Shown here piece after piece: positions 61,848 to 64,000 of a DNA stretch of 64,000 bases; position 1 is the first letter of the stretch; the number at the start of each line of letters is the position of its first letter. The translations under genes were made by a program, and so were the position numbers. The notes under the pieces were generated by a model. The model saw nothing but the letters and a program-made list of their open reading frames with translations, made no database searches and was not told where the DNA came from. The DNA is from Planctomycetota bacterium (GTDB lineage: Bacteria; Planctomycetota; UBA1135; GCA-002686595): the NCBI GenBank assembly GCA_016795325.1, contig JAEUHY010000001.1, positions 1 through 64,000 on the forward strand. The letters run 5' to 3'.

Positions 61848-64000
61848 TCACGGGCAGAGCGTGAACTCGAGCGCGTTCGACATGTTGGTGGCCTTGACCG
61901 CGGGCGGATCGCGGAACCAAGCCTGAGTCCAAACGCTTTGCCCGCCCGCGAAGGGCGCACCGAGCGCGTTGGGGTGCGTGGCGCGGTACGTGTTCCAGTC
62001 GAGCGAGATCTGGCCGTCGCAGGCGCCGGCGTTGCCGCCGGAGTCGAGCGCCGTCATGCGCTGGACGGGTGAGCGCACGCAACGAAGGCTCGTGCCGCCG
62101 CTGCCCCACGGCGCCGCGACGGGACCGTTGATTCCGTAGAAGAACAGCGCGCTGCGCTGTCCCTCGAGTTCGCCGCAAGCCAGCAGGAATCCTGACCCTG
62201 CGCTCGCGCTGGGCATGCCGCTCGCGCCGATCGCCGCGTGGCACCCGTTGGTCGACGTGCTCGACGTGCAGTACGTCCGCACCGGCGGAAGCACGTCCAC
62301 GCTCGCAGTCGAGCGCAGGCCGCTGGAATCGACGGCCTCGAGCACAACGCGATAGAAGACATCGTGGTCGTGCGCGTCGCTGGGCAACAGGAACGCTCCG
62401 GAAGCGCCGATCACCGGCCCGAACGCCGGGTGCAAGTGATCCGCGTGAACCAAGAACACGCGCCAAGTGAGCTGGGTCTCGCTCAACGGACCGTCTTCGA
62501 TGTCCGTGGCCGAGCCGCTGAACGCGATGGACTGTCCCAGACAGAACGTCGCGCCCGGTGACGGGCTCGCGATGAGCGGCGCAGGCGCGTTGCCCACCCG
62601 GATCTCGAGCGGCGCGGCCACGGCGAAGTCGGCGCCGTCGCTCACCCGCAGAAGCGCGAAGTACGCGCCGTCGAGGGCGTACGCGTGCTGGGGAGACGGA
62701 TCCGTCGAGAACGTTCCGTCGCCGAAGTCCCACAGGAACTCGAGCGCGCTCGGCGCCGCGTCGGGGTCGAAGCTCCCGGCGCTGGAGAACTGCACGTCGA
62801 GCGTCGCCAGTCCGCTCGAGGGCGATGCGGCCGCGACGGCGACGGGCTGTTGGTTGACGACCCCGACGTACTCGATCCGCTGCAGGGCGGCCAACTCCGG
62901 CTCTCCGAAGTTCTGGTACCCGATGTTCACGTAGTACAGCGCTCCATCGGGGCCAACCTCGAGGTCCACGATCGAGCCCGCATACGGCGCGCGCAAGAAG
63001 ATGGGAGCTGCGCTCACCGCGCCTTGGGAGTCGAGCACGACGCGGCGGATCCAACGGTTCGCGTAGTCGGCCACGAACACATTGCCCTGAAACTGCGGCG
63101 GGTAACTCGCGCCGCGGTAGACGTCGCCGAGCACGATGCAGGCTTGTTGAACGCCCACGACGAACTCGGGGTCGTCGTGCGGATAGGCCCAAGCTGGCGA
63201 CGTGAGCGAGGCGCAATCTCCGAGCGCGCACACGGCGCCTTCCTGATTGGGCCAGCCGTAGTCGGCCCCGGCAACGGCGCGATTCAGCTCCTCCCAGGCC
63301 GACGCAGTGTTCCCCCCCACATCTCCGATCCACAGCTCGCCCGTCGTGCGGTCCACCGCCAACCGGAACGGGTTGCGCAGACCCCACGCCCACACGGCGG
63401 GGTCGACGCCGGACAGGCCGACCAGCGGATTGTCCGCAGGAATCGATCCATCAGGTCCGAGCCGCAGCAGCTTCCCGCGGGGACTGGAAAGGTCGCGCGA
63501 CGCGGCGGGCGTCGAACCATCGCCCGTCGCGAGCCACAGCATCTGATCGGCGCCGAACGCGAGCCCGCCGCCGAGGTGCACGGTGGGCGCCAGCTCCGCC
63601 GACTCCCACACCACGAACTCCGACGCCGGGGTTGCGTGGTCGCCGATCAACGTGAAGCGGGACACGCGCTCGCGCGGTTCGGGCGTCGTGTGGAGCACAT
63701 AGAACCAGCCGTTCGAAGCGAACTGTGGATCGAGCACGAGACTGATGAGCCCGCGCTCGCCCTCGAGAGTGTCGGTGGGCAGTTGGATGACCGGCGAGTT
63801 GCGCAAACCACCCGGGCCGTAGAGGCGGACTGCGCCGCTTCGCTGACCGACGAACACACGTCCGTCGGGCGCGCACGCAAGGCACGTGGGCTCGTCGAAT
63901 CCGATCGCGAGCATGCGCCGCACGAAGCCGTTGGGCAGCGTCGTCTCCACCACCGGCGCGACGCCCTCGGACGCGGCGAGGCGCGAAACCCACTCGCCCT
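61848..64000 (-). CDS. PQQ-type sugar dehydrogenase-like propeller with PKD and shared C-terminal domains (5' end outside window)
   Basis: At least 717 residues; the frame is open to the window edge, so the true start lies beyond 64000. The N-terminal ~400 residues are a soluble glucose/sorbosone dehydrogenase-like (YliI) propeller: LISLVLDPQFASNGWFYVLHT, GGLAFGADQMLWLATGDGS, PRGKLLRLGPDGSIPADNP, VWAWGLRNPFRLAVD, ADYGWPNQEG and ADYANRWIRRV. A PKD domain follows (SFDPDAAPSALEFLWDFGDGTFS). The protein ends in the lineage module (YCTSSTSTNGCHAAIGASGMPSASAGSGFLL, ALFFYGING, QAWFRDPPAVK, MSNALEFTLCP). Probably a secreted PQQ-dependent oxidoreductase or a binding protein of that fold. Confidence 0.87.
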   Translation of the reverse strand, partial: GEWVSRLAASEGVAPVVETTLPNGFVRRMLAIGFDEPTCLACAPDGRVFVGQRSGAVRLYGPGGLRNSPVIQLPTDTLEGERGLISLVLDPQFASNGWFYVLHTTPEPRERVSRFTLIGDHATPASEFVVWESAELAPTVHLGGGLAFGADQMLWLATGDGSTPAASRDLSSPRGKLLRLGPDGSIPADNPLVGLSGVDPAVWAWGLRNPFRLAVDRTTGELWIGDVGGNTASAWEELNRAVAGADYGWPNQEGAVCALGDCASLTSPAWAYPHDDPEFVVGVQQACIVLGDVYRGASYPPQFQGNVFVADYANRWIRRVVLDSQGAVSAAPIFLRAPYAGSIVDLEVGPDGALYYVNIGYQNFGEPELAALQRIEYVGVVNQQPVAVAAASPSSGLATLDVQFSSAGSFDPDAAPSALEFLWDFGDGTFSTDPSPQHAYALDGAYFALLRVSDGADFAVAAPLEIRVGNAPAPLIASPSPGATFCLGQSIAFSGSATDIEDGPLSETQLTWRVFLVHADHLHPAFGPVIGASGAFLLPSDAHDHDVFYRVVLEAVDSSGLRSTASVDVLPPVRTYCTSSTSTNGCHAAIGASGMPSASAGSGFLLACGELEGQRSALFFYGINGPVAAPWGSGGTSLRCVRSPVQRMTALDSGGNAGACDGQISLDWNTYRATHPNALGAPFAGGQSVWTQAWFRDPPAVKATNMSNALEFTLCP

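Overview
The window looks like a chromosomal segment of a high-GC Planctomycetota bacterium. The markers are a DUF1501 protein plus a PSCyt1/DUF1549/DUF1553 cytochrome, an ECF sigma factor fused to exported carboxypeptidase-regulatory-like domains, a giant Ser/Thr-kinase/AAA+ regulator, and many large secreted beta-propeller or FG-GAP proteins that share a Cys-rich C-terminal domain. That C-terminal domain is, from memory, typical of the Poly30/Pla163-type lineages; the exact lineage is inference. Many genes lack a Shine-Dalgarno but carry a TANNNT box 6-8 nt before the start codon, which suggests leaderless transcripts are common.

Layout. 1-3.8 kb: an intact tRNA-Arg(CCT), a tyrosine integrase whose reading frame runs into a second, 5'-half tRNA-Arg remnant, then a compact minus-strand operon (small protein, AbiEii-type nucleotidyltransferase, HNH endonuclease) that looks like a small defence module. 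3.8-15.6 kb: metabolic and envelope genes (methyltransferase/AraC pair, OPT transporter, phospholipase A1, 2OG oxygenase, PNPOx-like protein, ROK kinase, alpha/beta hydrolase) with three paralogous ExbD-like lipoproteins. Two of these arose by a tandem duplication whose scars are still readable. 15.6-28.9 kb: DUF1501 and PSD1 cytochrome genes separated by an opposite-strand HAF-repeat gene, an outer-membrane barrel, a lipoprotein-type hydroxyacid dehydrogenase, MntP, a peptide-binding protein and a coiled-coil lipoprotein operon. 29-38 kb: two paralogous secreted beta-propellers flanking an RTX-like protein, then a 14-repeat FG-GAP protein and a stress-protein-like membrane protein. 38.5-48.2 kb: two unusual regulators (ECF-carboxypeptidase-like fusion; kinase-TPR-GAF-AAA+-Fis fusion) separated by a 293-bp GC-rich tandem repeat, and a pseudopilin. 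48.2-54.8 kb: an orphan Imm11-like protein, a methyltransferase, a putative multi-hairpin small RNA, rhodanese and SUI1 genes, a broken cupin, a secreted propeller and a decayed copy of a saccharopine-dehydrogenase-like gene. 54.8-64 kb: secreted proteins, the intact saccharopine-dehydrogenase-like gene, a membrane protein/SRPBCC pair, proS, and a sugar-dehydrogenase/PKD protein cut by the window edge.

The most striking unexplained item is a predicted ~213-nt minus-strand RNA at 50386-50598. It has a sigma70-like promoter, seven consecutive stem-loops, four loops each displaying CUGCC, and a strong intrinsic terminator. Other noteworthy items are the leaderless-promoter motif, the tandem-duplication fossil, the integrase/tRNA arrangement, the NTase-HNH operon and the two fused regulators. 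No CRISPR array, rRNA or recognisable insertion sequence was seen.
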